Below, one piece after another: positions 29,472 to 37,501 of a DNA stretch of 64,000 nt. The position numbers were made by a program, and so were the translations under genes. Origin of the DNA: Sphaerisporangium melleum (GTDB lineage Bacteria > Actinomycetota > Actinomycetes > Streptosporangiales > Streptosporangiaceae). Each line of letters starts with the position of its first letter. Positions within the stretch are counted from its first letter, which is position 1. Under the pieces are notes generated by a model that saw only the letters and a program-made list of their open reading frames with translations, did not search any database and was not told the DNA's origin. The DNA lies in NCBI RefSeq assembly GCF_014646695.1, contig NZ_BMNT01000016.1, positions 52,144 to 116,143 on the forward strand, written 5' to 3'.

Positions 29472-29488
29472 TTCGGGACCTCCGCCCG
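29472..29488 (+). promoter_or_regulatory. Partial DosR-type half-box upstream of hsp20
   Basis: TTCGGGACCTCCGCCCG shows the full left half of the DosR consensus (TTSGGGAC) and a weaker right half (GCCC). It lies about 70 bases before the hsp20 start. Candidate only. Confidence 0.35.
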
Positions 29489-29556
29489 TGACCGCCGCCC
29501 CCCGCTCCGGCGTGGGATGGAGGTGTAGGTCGAAGAGAAGACCCAGGGAGGTTCTC

Positions 29557-29985
29557 ATGGCCATGCCGACGCGCAGGGGGTCCAGAGGGCTGGTACCCGA
29601 TCTGCTGGACTGGCTGGAGACGCCGTTCACCGGTGGCGGCCGGCCGTTCTACACCGGCCAGATGGTGCGGTTCGAGGACACCGTCCGGGACGGCCACTAC
29701 ATCGTCCGCGCCGAGCTGCCCGGCATCGACCCCGACCAGGACGTCGAGGTGCTCGTCGCGGGCGGCATGCTGACCATCCACGGTGAGCGCAAGGAGGAAC
29801 GGTCGGAGGCCCACCGCACGGAGTTCAGGTACGGCGAGTTCAGCCGCTCGGTCCCGCTGCCCCCCAACGCGGGCGAGAAGGACGTCAGGGCGACCTATCA
29901 CGACGGCATCCTGGAGGTGGACATCCCGCTGGCGGAGGAGCAGCAGCCCGAGAGCAAGCGCGTGCCGATCGAGAAGGCGCCCTAG
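29557..29985 (+). CDS. Hsp20/alpha-crystallin small heat-shock protein
   Basis: A 142-residue ATP-independent holdase chaperone. The alpha-crystallin domain spans about residues 38-125: FEDTVRDGHYIVRAELPGIDPDQDVEVLVAGGMLTIHGERKEE and a C-terminal FSRSVPLPPNAGEKDVRATYHDGILEVDIPL. A C-terminal KRVPIEKAP supplies the I-x-I/V-like tail. ATG 29557 with AGGGAGG 5 bases ahead. Its neighbours (DosR-like regulator, USP, CBS protein) match the company Hsp20 keeps in the mycobacterial dormancy regulon. Confidence 0.93.
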   Translation: MAMPTRRGSRGLVPDLLDWLETPFTGGGRPFYTGQMVRFEDTVRDGHYIVRAELPGIDPDQDVEVLVAGGMLTIHGERKEERSEAHRTEFRYGEFSRSVPLPPNAGEKDVRATYHDGILEVDIPLAEEQQPESKRVPIEKAP

Positions 29986-30294
29986 CCGGTGGGGCCGGTG
30001 TGCGCCGGGTGCCCGCCGCAGGCCGGCACCGGGGCCCGCCGTACTCCGTCCCGCCGGCGCGGCGCCGAAGACGGGAGCCATCGCGGGCGGAACGAACCGG
30101 CCGGTGAACACCGCACCGCCGGGGCGGCTCTCACCCGCCCCGGCGCCCAGCGGTGGAGGCTTGCCGAGACTCATGCGCGGCGACGCCGCTCATGCCGGGC
30201 GGTATCACTCACCGCCGGCGGCGGGCGGCGGTGGGTCAGGTGGGGCGTCTTCGCCCCGGCAACCGGGCCGCATGGGCGAGAGGTCCACTGAACT

Positions 30295-30308
30295 GGGACT
30301 TTGGTCCC
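30295..30308. promoter_or_regulatory. DosR/DevR-type operator
   Basis: GGGACTTTGGTCCC, a near-perfect match to the core of the DosR consensus TTSGGGACTWWAGTCCCSAA. Its centre is about 43 bases before the presumed transcription start at the regulator's ATG (30345), so it overlaps the -35 position as expected for a class II activator site. This implies the regulator controls itself. Confidence 0.75.
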
Positions 30309-30332
30309 TTCCGCGTGCTCGGCGTGGATCAA

Positions 30333-30338
30333 TAGGGT
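30333..30338 (+). promoter_or_regulatory. -10 element of a leaderless promoter for the DosR-like gene
   Basis: TAGGGT, then six bases, then ATG. No ribosome-binding site lies between them. Confidence 0.55.
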
Positions 30339-30344
30339 CGCCTT

Positions 30345-30986
30345 ATGATTCGCGTGTTCCTTCTGGACGATCATGAGGTGGTGCGGCGGGGGGTGGCCGC
30401 GCTGCTCTCGTCCGAGGGCGACATGGAGATCGTCGGGGAGGCCGGCACGGCCGAGCAGGCTCTGGCCCGCATCCCCGCGCTCAAGCCCGACGTGGCCGTG
30501 CTCGACGTCCGCCTGCCGGACGGCAACGGCGTCGAGGTGTGCCGCGAGGTGCGGTCGAGGACGCCCGGGGTGGCGTGCCTGATGCTGACCTCCTTCGCCG
30601 ACGACGACGCGCTGTTCGACGCCGTGATGGCGGGCGCGGCCGGGTACGTGCTCAAGCAGATCCACGGCTCGGACCTGGTCGGGGCGGTACGGACCGTCGC
30701 GGGCGGCCAGTCGCTGCTCGATCCGGAGACGACCGCGTCGATGTTGCGGCGCCTGCGCGACCAGGCGGTGAAGAAGAGCCCGCTGGCGGCGCTGACCGGC
30801 CAGGAGCGGCACATCCTGGAGCTCATCGGCGAGGGCATGACCAACCGGCAGATCGGCGAGAAGCTGTTCCTGGCCGAGAAGACCGTCAAGAACTACGTCT
30901 CCAACCTGCTGGCCAAGCTCGACATGCAGCGCCGCACGCAGGCGGCGGCCCTGGCGGCCCAGCTCAAGGCCGAACGCCACGACTGA
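30345..30986 (+). CDS. NarL/DosR-type two-component response regulator
   Basis: 213 residues. Receiver domain (1-120) with the acidic pair LLDDHE, phospho-acceptor Asp54 in VAVLDVRLPDG, switch Thr in MLTSFAD and Lys in YVLKQI. The C-terminal LuxR-type helix-turn-helix is LTGQERHILELIGEGMTNRQIGEKLFLAEKTVKNYVSNLLAKLDMQRRTQAA, very close to DosR/DevR. It is expected to activate dormancy or low-oxygen genes when phosphorylated. The gene has a DosR box and leaderless promoter. The nearest kinase-like gene converges on it and lacks an ATPase domain, so the phosphate donor may be encoded elsewhere. Confidence 0.92.
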   Translation: MIRVFLLDDHEVVRRGVAALLSSEGDMEIVGEAGTAEQALARIPALKPDVAVLDVRLPDGNGVEVCREVRSRTPGVACLMLTSFADDDALFDAVMAGAAGYVLKQIHGSDLVGAVRTVAGGQSLLDPETTASMLRRLRDQAVKKSPLAALTGQERHILELIGEGMTNRQIGEKLFLAEKTVKNYVSNLLAKLDMQRRTQAAALAAQLKAERHD

Positions 30987-31019
30987 CCCGCCGGCTCCGC
31001 CCGCCACACCCTCCGGCGG

Positions 31020-31039
31020 ACGTCCCTCCCAGGGGACGT
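31020..31039. terminator. Weak hairpin between the converging regulator and GAF genes
   Basis: ACGTCCC / GGGACGT with a 6-base loop, 34 bases after the regulator stop. Modest stem, so low confidence. Confidence 0.35.
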
Positions 31040-31201
31040 GCGTCATGCCATGCGGCCCATCGGGACCTACGGGACGACCGGAACATGGGAGAAGGACCGT
31101 ACGCTCCAGCGGCCGGCCCAGCCGAACAAGCAAGGGCATGTCCCGGAACGTGGGCCCTTCCTCCGTCCGGGAGCGGTGAAGATCGGCGCGAAGCCGGGCG
31201 G

Positions 31202-32449
31202 TCAGCGGCTTTCGGGGGCCGAGGTGTGGCGCCAGGTCATGCGGGCACCGATCGGCGGCGCTCCGGAGCCGGCCGGGCGCTGCAGCGCGAAGATCGTGGC
31301 GCGGATCCGCCGGATGGTGGCGTCCAGCTCGTCGACCGCGCGCCGCACCCGGCAGGACGCCTCGGGCCGGTCGATCAGGCGCAGCGCGCCCATCAGCGTC
31401 ATCGCCACGCCGAACAGCCGCTGGATCACCACGTCGTGCAGGTCCTTGGCGATGCGGTCGCGGTCCTCCAGCAGCCGCAGCCGCTCGGCGTCGGCGCGGG
31501 CCTCGGCCAGCTCCAGCGCGAGTGAGGCCTGCCCGGCGAAGGAGCACAGCATGCGCACGTGCGGCCGGTCGAAGGGCGCCCGGCCGGGACGCCTGGCGAG
31601 CGACAGCACTCCGCGCGGCGCACCCGGCGTGCCGAGCGGCACGGCGACGGCCGGCCCGGCCGGGAAGGGGTGGTGCGCCTCCGGCGTCCCGGCGGTGGCG
31701 GGGCCGGCGACGACGACCGGCTCGCCCGCGGTGAACGCCCGCCCGGCCGGCGAGCCGGTGACCGCGACCTCCACCGGGGCGAGCCTGCCGTCCGGCACTC
31801 CGTCGGCGGCGGCGACGCGCAGCCGGGTGCCACCGGCGCACGGGAGCAGCACCGCGGCGGCGTCCGCACCGGTCATCTCACGCGCCCGCCGGGCCACCAG
31901 CGCGAGCACCTCGGTCGCGCCGGCTCCGGACAGCAGGGTGGTGGTGACCTCCGATGACGCCCGCAGCCACACCTCGCGCCTGCGGCTCTCCTCGTACATT
32001 CTGGCGTTGTCGATCGCCACGCCCGCGGCCGCGGCCAGGGTGGCGACCATGGCGGCGTCCTCCTTGCCGAAGTCGCCGCCACCGTGCCTGCCCCCGAGGT
32101 AGAGGGTGCCGAGAACCTCGTCGCGGACGGTGACCGGCACACTGAGGAAGGCGTGCTCGAACGGACCCGGGGCAGGGCGGGTTCCCGGACCGGCGGGCGG
32201 CCACCACACGGGGGCCTCATCGCCGCCGGTCAGCTCCAGCGCTCCGTAAGCGGCGCCGACCAGGGCGGTGGCCGTCTGCACGACGCGGCGCACGACGGTC
32301 CGCTGGTCCAGGTCGCCGCCGACCGAGACGACGGCCTCCAGCAGCTCGCGGACGCGGTCGCGGTGGGCGGGCGCGGTGGGCGGCCGGGCCCGCGGCTCCG
32401 GCAGCGAGTCCTGCCGCCCGGGCTGCGGGCGTGGATGGATCTGCGCCAT
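31202..32449 (-). CDS. DevS/DosT-like GAF-GAF-HisKA_3 protein lacking the ATPase domain
   Basis: 415 residues: N-terminal Pro-rich tail, GAF-A (about 36-160, ending IDNARMYEESRRRE), GAF-B (about 165-325) and the dimerisation/phospho-acceptor helix DRDRIAKDLHDVVIQRLFGVAM with His338. The protein stops 77 residues after that His; the N, G1 and G2 boxes of the HATPase domain are absent, and the 215 bases downstream do not encode them in any frame I could read. GAF-A is also short: the stretch before FLSVPVTVRDEVLGTLYLGG that carries the haem region in DevS is much reduced. It is either a decoy/phosphorelay partner or a decayed kinase. Confidence 0.85.
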   Translation of the reverse strand: MAQIHPRPQPGRQDSLPEPRARPPTAPAHRDRVRELLEAVVSVGGDLDQRTVVRRVVQTATALVGAAYGALELTGGDEAPVWWPPAGPGTRPAPGPFEHAFLSVPVTVRDEVLGTLYLGGRHGGGDFGKEDAAMVATLAAAAGVAIDNARMYEESRRREVWLRASSEVTTTLLSGAGATEVLALVARRAREMTGADAAAVLLPCAGGTRLRVAAADGVPDGRLAPVEVAVTGSPAGRAFTAGEPVVVAGPATAGTPEAHHPFPAGPAVAVPLGTPGAPRGVLSLARRPGRAPFDRPHVRMLCSFAGQASLALELAEARADAERLRLLEDRDRIAKDLHDVVIQRLFGVAMTLMGALRLIDRPEASCRVRRAVDELDATIRRIRATIFALQRPAGSGAPPIGARMTWRHTSAPESR

Positions 32450-32538
32450 ACAGGGAGTGTCCCCATCGGAGCTATCGGACGAATCCCCACAAAAGGGATG
32501 CCCGATATCTTTACCTGCTATCTCCGCAAAATTGCCGC

Positions 32539-33402
32539 TCAGTGCGGTGAGGGGACGATCGCGACCGGGCAGTGCGCGCGCCGCAGCACTCCGTGCCGCA
32601 CCGGGCCGATGCCGCCCGCGCCCAGCTCGTCCCCGTGCGGGCCCGACCCCACCACGACGATGTCGGCCCGCCGGGAGGCCCGCGCCAGCACCGGGACCGG
32701 ATGCCCGCGCACGGCGCGCTCACCGACCTGCACCCCCTCGAACCGTTCACGCCAGACGGCGACGCGCAGCCGCACCTCGCGGGTCACCTCACCCAGCGCC
32801 TCGGCCAGGCCGCCCGCGGTGGCGGTGGCGTACGGCGAGAACGGCGGCGAACTCCAGGCGTGCAGGACGCGCACCCGCGCCCCGCGCAGTTCCGCCTCCC
32901 GAAGGGCGTACCCCATGGCCGCCTCCGCAGCAGGCGAGCCGTCGTACCCGACGACGATCTCCCCGTACCGGACGGGCGGGTGCCGGCGGACCACGACCAC
33001 CGGCGCCGCCGAGCGCGCGGCGACCGCGCGGCCCACCGAGCCGAGCACCGCCCCGGCGAAGCCGCCGAGCCCTCTGCTGCCCAGGATGAGTTCTTCGGCG
33101 TCCTCGGACTCGCCGGCCAGCCGCTCCGCCGCGGCCCCGGTGACCATCGCCGCGCTGACCTCGACCCCGGGCGCGTAGCGGCGGGTCCACTCGACGGTCG
33201 CGGCCAGCACCGACCGCCAGTAGGCCGGCAGCGCGTCCCGGAACCAGGGCGCCGCCCGGTACGGATAGTCCCAGGTCCACGGCTCACGCACGTGCACGAT
33301 GCGCAGCCGGGCGCCCCGCCGCTTCGCGTCGTCGGCCGCCCACTCCACCGCCGCCGCGGCCGACGGTGAGCCGTCCACCCCGACGACGATCCGTCCGGCC
33401 AT
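32539..33402 (-). CDS. Tandem universal stress protein (UspA x2)
   Basis: 287 residues made of two Usp domains (1-140 and 146-287). Domain 1 begins IVVGVDGSPSAAAAVEWA and has a complete ATP-binding signature GSRGLGGFAGAVLGSVGRA (G-2x-G-9x-G-S). Domain 2 begins IVVGYDGSPAAEAAMGYA, but its signature GSGPHGDELGAGGIGPV is degenerate. ATP-binding tandem Usps are typical members of the mycobacterial DosR regulon. The start ATG 33402 has GGGGAGG ahead. Probably cotranscribed with the CBS gene upstream and the GAF protein downstream. Confidence 0.93.
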   Translation of the reverse strand: MAGRIVVGVDGSPSAAAAVEWAADDAKRRGARLRIVHVREPWTWDYPYRAAPWFRDALPAYWRSVLAATVEWTRRYAPGVEVSAAMVTGAAAERLAGESEDAEELILGSRGLGGFAGAVLGSVGRAVAARSAAPVVVVRRHPPVRYGEIVVGYDGSPAAEAAMGYALREAELRGARVRVLHAWSSPPFSPYATATAGGLAEALGEVTREVRLRVAVWRERFEGVQVGERAVRGHPVPVLARASRRADIVVVGSGPHGDELGAGGIGPVRHGVLRRAHCPVAIVPSPH

Positions 33403-33478
33403 GGCGCACCTCCCCTTCCACCATCACACGCGGGCGCGCGGCCCCGCGACGCGGGGGGACGGGCAGGGTTCGTCACAG

Positions 33479-34141
33479 CTACAGCGGAGGCGCGCCTACC
33501 AGGTCGTCGGCGGCGAAGCCGAGCCGGTCGTCCACCTCGATGACGCCGTCCACCGCGTGCACGGCGTCCACCACCCGCGGGATCTGCGAGCGCAGCGGGA
33601 CCGTGCCCGACAGCGACACCAGGCCGTGCTCCACCACGACGGACAGGCCATCGGGGTCGGCGCCCGCGCGGCGGACGGCCTGTTCGACGTCGGCCCGCAC
33701 GTCGGCGAGCGGGCGGACGAAGATCTTGAGCAGGTCGGCCTGGTGGACGGTGCCGGTGATCCTCCCGCTGACCTCGTCCACGACGGGGAGCTGCCTGATC
33801 CGGTGCTGGTGCATGAGCCGCGCCGCCTGCCCGACCGAGGTGCCCTCGGTGACGGTGATGGCGGGGCTGGTCATCACCTGGGCGGCCGTGCCGCCGGCCG
33901 CCTTGGCGTGCTCCCTGCGCCTGCCGCGGCTTTCGAAGAAGGCGCCCACCCGCTCGGCGTCGATCTCCTTCAGCAGCAGGTCGTCGGCGGAGACCACCCC
34001 GACCGGCCGCCGTTCGCCGTCGACGACCGCGACGGCTCCCACCTTGAAGCGGCGCATCGTCTCCACCACATCGGCGAACGAGGTGTCCAGCCTCACCGCG
34101 ATGGCGACCCTCCCCATGACGTCGCCGACCTTCATGATCAT
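33479..34141 (-). CDS. CBS-domain pair plus BON domain protein
   Basis: 220 residues. CBS 1 (VGDVMGRVAIAVRLDTSFADVVETMRRFKVGAVAVVD) and CBS 2 (AQVMTSPAITVTEGTSVGQAARLMHQHRIRQLPVVDE) form a Bateman module that commonly binds adenosine nucleotides; a BON domain (from about 140: ADVEQAVRRAGADPDGLSVVVEHGLVSLSGTVPLRSQ) follows. This fusion recurs in actinobacterial stress islands; its exact role is unknown. First gene of a likely CBS-USP-GAF operon, with a large palindrome 69-93 bases before its start. Confidence 0.9.
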   Translation of the reverse strand: MIMKVGDVMGRVAIAVRLDTSFADVVETMRRFKVGAVAVVDGERRPVGVVSADDLLLKEIDAERVGAFFESRGRRREHAKAAGGTAAQVMTSPAITVTEGTSVGQAARLMHQHRIRQLPVVDEVSGRITGTVHQADLLKIFVRPLADVRADVEQAVRRAGADPDGLSVVVEHGLVSLSGTVPLRSQIPRVVDAVHAVDGVIEVDDRLGFAADDLVGAPPL

Positions 34142-34209
34142 CGCTGCCTCCCCTGGTCACCGCCCTTGATTCGAGCATCGCCGCAGGCCGGAGGCGTCCG
34201 TCACCGGCG

Positions 34210-34234
34210 AAGGTCCCCAGGTGGCGGGGACCTT
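34210..34234. promoter_or_regulatory. Perfect palindrome upstream of the CBS-USP-GAF operon
   Basis: AAGGTCCCC / GGGGACCTT, 9-bp arms and a 7-base spacer. Each arm holds a GGGAC(C) unit like half a DosR site. It lies 69-93 bases upstream of the CBS start and could be an operator; it could also fold in RNA. Confidence 0.4.
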
Positions 34235-34291
34235 GGCCTCGCCCCTGACCAGGACCGGCGCAAAGCGAGGCCGGCGACGCGCGCAGGACGA

Positions 34292-34324
34292 GGGGCCGGC
34301 GCCGCCCGCGGCGGCACCGGCCCC
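34292..34324 (-). terminator. Hairpin after the alcohol dehydrogenase gene
   Basis: Stem GGGGCCGG-c-GCCGCC / GGCGGC-a-CCGGCCCC, about 50 bases beyond the dehydrogenase stop on the minus strand. Confidence 0.55.
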
Positions 34325-34372
34325 CTTCGCCCGATCAACGGGAGCGCGGAGCCGTTGGCCCCGCCGGCCCGG

Positions 34373-35548
34373 TCAGGCCCAGGGACGGAAGACCGCGCGC
34401 ACGCAGCCGTCCTTCTTGTTCTTGAACAGGTCGTAGCCCCTCGGCGCCTCGTACAGCGGCATGGTGTGCGTCGCCATGTGCGCCAGCCGCAGCTCTCCCC
34501 GTGAGACGAGGTCGAGAAGCCTCGGCACGTAGCGCTGCCCGTGCTGCTGGGCGGCCCGGAACGTCAGCCCCTTGTTCATGATCGCGCCGAGCGGGAACTT
34601 GTCGACCAGCCCGGCGAAGACGCCGAGCACGAAGACCGAGCCGCCCTTGCGGCAGGCGTAGATGGCCTCGCGCACCGCGACCGGCCGGTCGAGTTCCAGC
34701 CCCATCCGCTGCTTGACCTTGTCGTACAGGTGATGCGGCCCGGCGCTGTGCGCCTCCATGCCCACCGCCTCGATGCACACGTCGGGTCCCCGGCCGCCGG
34801 AGCGCTCCAGCAACTCGGCGATCACGTCCGTGCGGGTGTAGTCGATCGTCTCCGCGCCGACGTGGCGCTCGGTCATCGTCAGGCGTTCGGGATAGCGGTC
34901 GATGGCGATGACCCGCTCGGCGCCGAGGAGCATCGCCGCGCGCGCCGCGACCTGGCCGACCGCGCCGCAGCCCCAGACGGCGACGACGTCACCGGGCTTG
35001 ACCCCGCCGAGCTCCGCGCCCATCCAGCCGGTCGGCGCGGCGTCCGAGCAGAACAGCGCGTCCAGGTCGCTCACCTCGTCGGGCACCGAGAAGGCGCCGA
35101 AGTCGGCGAACGGGACGCGCACGTACTGCGCGTGGCTCCCCTTGTACTCCCCCATGGCGTGGGAGTAGCCGTAGATCCCGCCGGGCGCCCGGCCGTAGAG
35201 CATCTCGCCGATCGCCGGGTTGGTGTTGCTGTTGTCGCAGGCGGACCACAGATCGTTCTCGCAGTACCAGCACCGCCCGCAGCCGATGAACGAGGTGACC
35301 ACGACCCGGTCGCCGACCTTGTGCCTGCGCACCTCGGGACCCACCTCGACGATCTCGCCGAGGAACTCGTGCCCGATCACGTCACCCGCCCGCATCGCCG
35401 GGATGTAGCCGCCCAGCAGGTGCAGGTCGGAGCCGCAGGTGGTGGTGAGGCCGACCTTGACGATGGCGTCCTGGTCGTTGATGACGCGCGGGTCGGGGAC
35501 GTTCTCCACCGACAGTTCGTTCACGCCCTGCCAGCACAGTGCCTTCAC
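34373..35548 (-). CDS. Zinc-dependent alcohol dehydrogenase (formaldehyde dehydrogenase-like MDR)
   Basis: 391 residues of the medium-chain dehydrogenase family. The catalytic zinc site is visible in TTTCGSDLH and GHEFLG, the structural zinc site in CGRCWYCENDLWSAC, and the NAD(P)-binding loop in VWGCGAVGQVAARAAMLLGAERVIAID. An expanded region (PHHLYDKVKQRMGLELDRPVAVREAIYACRKGG) places it in the FDH-like branch, which oxidises alcohols or aldehydes; substrate unknown. Start GTG 35548 overlaps the stop of the upstream gene (GTGA), suggesting coupling. Confidence 0.9.
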   Translation of the reverse strand: MKALCWQGVNELSVENVPDPRVINDQDAIVKVGLTTTCGSDLHLLGGYIPAMRAGDVIGHEFLGEIVEVGPEVRRHKVGDRVVVTSFIGCGRCWYCENDLWSACDNSNTNPAIGEMLYGRAPGGIYGYSHAMGEYKGSHAQYVRVPFADFGAFSVPDEVSDLDALFCSDAAPTGWMGAELGGVKPGDVVAVWGCGAVGQVAARAAMLLGAERVIAIDRYPERLTMTERHVGAETIDYTRTDVIAELLERSGGRGPDVCIEAVGMEAHSAGPHHLYDKVKQRMGLELDRPVAVREAIYACRKGGSVFVLGVFAGLVDKFPLGAIMNKGLTFRAAQQHGQRYVPRLLDLVSRGELRLAHMATHTMPLYEAPRGYDLFKNKKDGCVRAVFRPWA

Positions 35549-36018
35549 AGCCGCCCCTCTCCGCCCGCGCGCTCCACCGCGAGGTCCACGAGCCTGCCCG
35601 CGGGGGTGGGCCTGGTCGTCACCGTCTTGTCCGCCCGCAGCACCTCACCGGTCTCGACCAGGCACCTGGACTCTCGAAGCGCCCTGCGCACGGCTTGGCG
35701 CGGGTCCTCGCCGCCCAGCCGGGCGAGCACCTCGGTGACGCCCGTGGGCACCGGCGCGAGCGGCCGGGCGGCCAGCTCGGTGCCGCGCCCGCCGGGCGCC
35801 TCGCGCACCCGCACCTCGACGGCGTCGCCCAGCCGCGCCAGCGGCTCGGGAAGCCGCCCGCCGGGCACCACCTCGTCGGGACGCCGGTTGACGGTGACCA
35901 CCAGCCAGCGGCTCGCCGCCCGCCTCGTCCGGGCGGTGGTGCGGCGCGACGAGAGCCAGCGCCATGCGCCGACTCCGGCTCCGCCGAGCGCCGCCGCCCC
36001 CAGAACAGCACGTTTCAT
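35545..36018 (-). CDS. Membrane-anchored protein of unknown function, coupled to the dehydrogenase
   Basis: 157 residues from ATG 36018, which has GGGGGAGAGGG ahead. A short N-terminal helix (AVLGAAALGGAGVGAWRWL) is followed by a soluble domain with VTVNRRPDEVVPGGRLPEPLARLGDAVEVRVREAPGGRGTELAARPL and a helical C-terminus (AVRRALRESRCLVETGEVL). The pattern of a putative SRPBCC-like membrane-associated domain is possible, but I do not recognise it with confidence. It overlaps the dehydrogenase start, so the two products probably work together. Confidence 0.6.
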   Translation of the reverse strand: MKRAVLGAAALGGAGVGAWRWLSSRRTTARTRRAASRWLVVTVNRRPDEVVPGGRLPEPLARLGDAVEVRVREAPGGRGTELAARPLAPVPTGVTEVLARLGGEDPRQAVRRALRESRCLVETGEVLRADKTVTTRPTPAGRLVDLAVERAGGEGRL

Positions 36019-37126
36019 TGCCCTCTCCCCCTCGACGGACAACTGCTCCGATGGCTACCCGTTCCCACCCAGGGCTACCTCGGGCACCGGGCACTTGAGG
36101 AGGAGTTGACGCCGCACAGATCGAGGCGTGGGCGCCGGAGGCCGCGGGACATCGCGGCATCGCCCGGCGTGGCCGGGGTACCGGCCACGGACAGGTCACC
36201 GGCGGCCCGTCCGCGATGCGAAAAGTTCGACATTGGCGGGTACCGCGGGCGGGAACGGGGCCGGCTTTCGAGCGGGGCGGGCACGCCCGGCAATACCTGC
36301 GATGTGGCATTGCGTTATGGAACGATCGCTGGAAGGTGACGCAATGTGCCGGGGCCGAGGGCGGCGAATGTCCGCAAGCGGACAGCCGGCGGCCCGCCGG
36401 GCGACCGGCGAAATGCCAGGACAATCACCGGCGTCCGGGACCGGCGCATTAGGGCTACCGGCCGGGCCCCCGGTCGCCCGGGGCGGCCACGGCAATGACG
36501 GCGCCGGGCCTGCCGAGTAGGCACGGCGCGGCCCGTTGATAGCCGGTATCGGGCGGCGGGAGGCCCGTTATCGCAAGATGGTGACGGGCCGGCACCGGTG
36601 CCGTCAAGCGCCGGATGTGGTCGGCGCGGACGGTATTGGCACGAGCACCGCCCGCGGGCATACCCGACGCTCGGGTGCACCGAGACGCGGGAGCTCTTGT
36701 GAAGCCGCGATCGGTGCCCTCTCACGCCTGTTAAGCGCGGAAAGCGACCCTGCTTGAGGGGTGCGGCCTGCCACTGATTTCCGGGAACTCCTCCAGAGCC
36801 GGGCGGGCGGCACGGGTAACACGTTGCCACGGTAAGGAATAGTGCTCATAGTGACAAAATCGATGAAGTCGGCACTACTCCGTCGCGAATGACGACCCGC
36901 GAGCGCGCGGACGAACCGGACGCACCGGCCCGCACGGGCACCGCGGATCCGCAGGTCGGACCCGTCGCCCGTCGGCGGCTGAGCTCGGGCGGGGCCGTCC
37001 TCCCCACTCGGACGGCCTCTGCCCGCTGCGAGCACGGCCACCGCAAAGGCGGTCGGCGTACCGGGATCCGGGCGGGCGGATCACCTGCTCGCCGGGCGGT
37101 TAAACCTGGCGCGAGGGGTTAATCTT
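36019..37126. other. Gene-free 1.1-kb stretch with several inverted repeats
   Basis: The longest gap in the window. Frames on both strands give only Arg/Pro-rich artefacts and base use is less GC-extreme than in neighbouring genes. Contents seen: an inverted repeat CATTGCGT (36308-36315) / ACGCAATG (36339-36346), repeated CCCGTTATC/CCGGTATCGGG-like words near 36535-36565, and TAGTGC / GCACTA near 36840-36875. No gene, tRNA or mobile-element ends found. It lies downstream of lsr2 and upstream of the dehydrogenase operon. Confidence 0.5.
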
Positions 37127-37462
37127 TCACTGCGCCGCTTCGTACTGCGCCACGATGTGCGAGGCGATGCGGCCACGCTCGCTGACGTTCAGGCCGTGCG
37201 CCTTGGCCCAGGCCCTGATCTCCGAGCTTTTGTCGCGGGCGGAACGCTGGGTGCCGCCCCGCTTGCGACCGCCCCGCGCGGGGGCGGTGTCGGCCCGGCG
37301 GGCGCTGCTGACGAAAGGCGAAAGCGCCTCGCGGAGATTCCTGGCGTTTTTGTCGTTCAGATCGATCTCGTACTGGGTGCCGTCAATCGCGAAGGACACC
37401 GTCTCTTTTGCTTCGCCACCTTCCAGGTCGTCGATGAGAAGCGTCTGGATCTGCGTCGCCAT
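37127..37462 (-). CDS. lsr2: Lsr2 nucleoid-associated protein
   Basis: Lsr2 is the actinobacterial H-NS functional analogue that bridges DNA and silences AT-rich, often foreign genes. 111 residues: N-terminal dimerisation domain (MATQIQTLLIDDLEGGEAKETVSFAIDGTQYEIDLNDKNARNLREAL), basic linker (RGGRKRGGTQRS), and C-terminal DNA-binding domain with the AT-hook-like tripeptide RGR in LNVSERGRIASHIVAQYEAA. ATG 37462 has AAGGAG 5 bases ahead; a GTG two codons earlier has no room for a ribosome site. Confidence 0.95.
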   Translation of the reverse strand: MATQIQTLLIDDLEGGEAKETVSFAIDGTQYEIDLNDKNARNLREALSPFVSSARRADTAPARGGRKRGGTQRSARDKSSEIRAWAKAHGLNVSERGRIASHIVAQYEAAQ

Positions 37463-37501
37463 CTCCACTCCTTATCCCCAGGGTTAGTTGAACACGACAA
37501 G

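Larger units (their letters stand above)
29986..30344. other. Intergenic region upstream of the DosR-like regulator
   Basis: About 360 bases between hsp20 and the regulator. The last 50 bases hold the DosR box and -10 annotated separately. The rest shows only GC-rich repeats, perhaps including a terminator for hsp20. Confidence 0.45.

Noticed and set aside
31061-31085. Tandem GGGAC words near 31064-31075 as a further DosR site
   Set aside because: The two words are direct, not inverted, and lie between the ends of two converging genes, not at a promoter.
30987-31201. Remnant of a histidine-kinase ATPase domain after the GAF protein
   Set aside because: The 215 bases are too short for the domain, and no N, G1 or G2 box was found in any frame; so a simple frameshift explanation is not supported by what I can see.
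36315-37041. Open frames of 145-171 codons in the gene-free stretch
   Set aside because: Arg/Pro/Gly-rich, no family resemblance, no ribosome sites and no codon-position GC pattern like the neighbouring genes.
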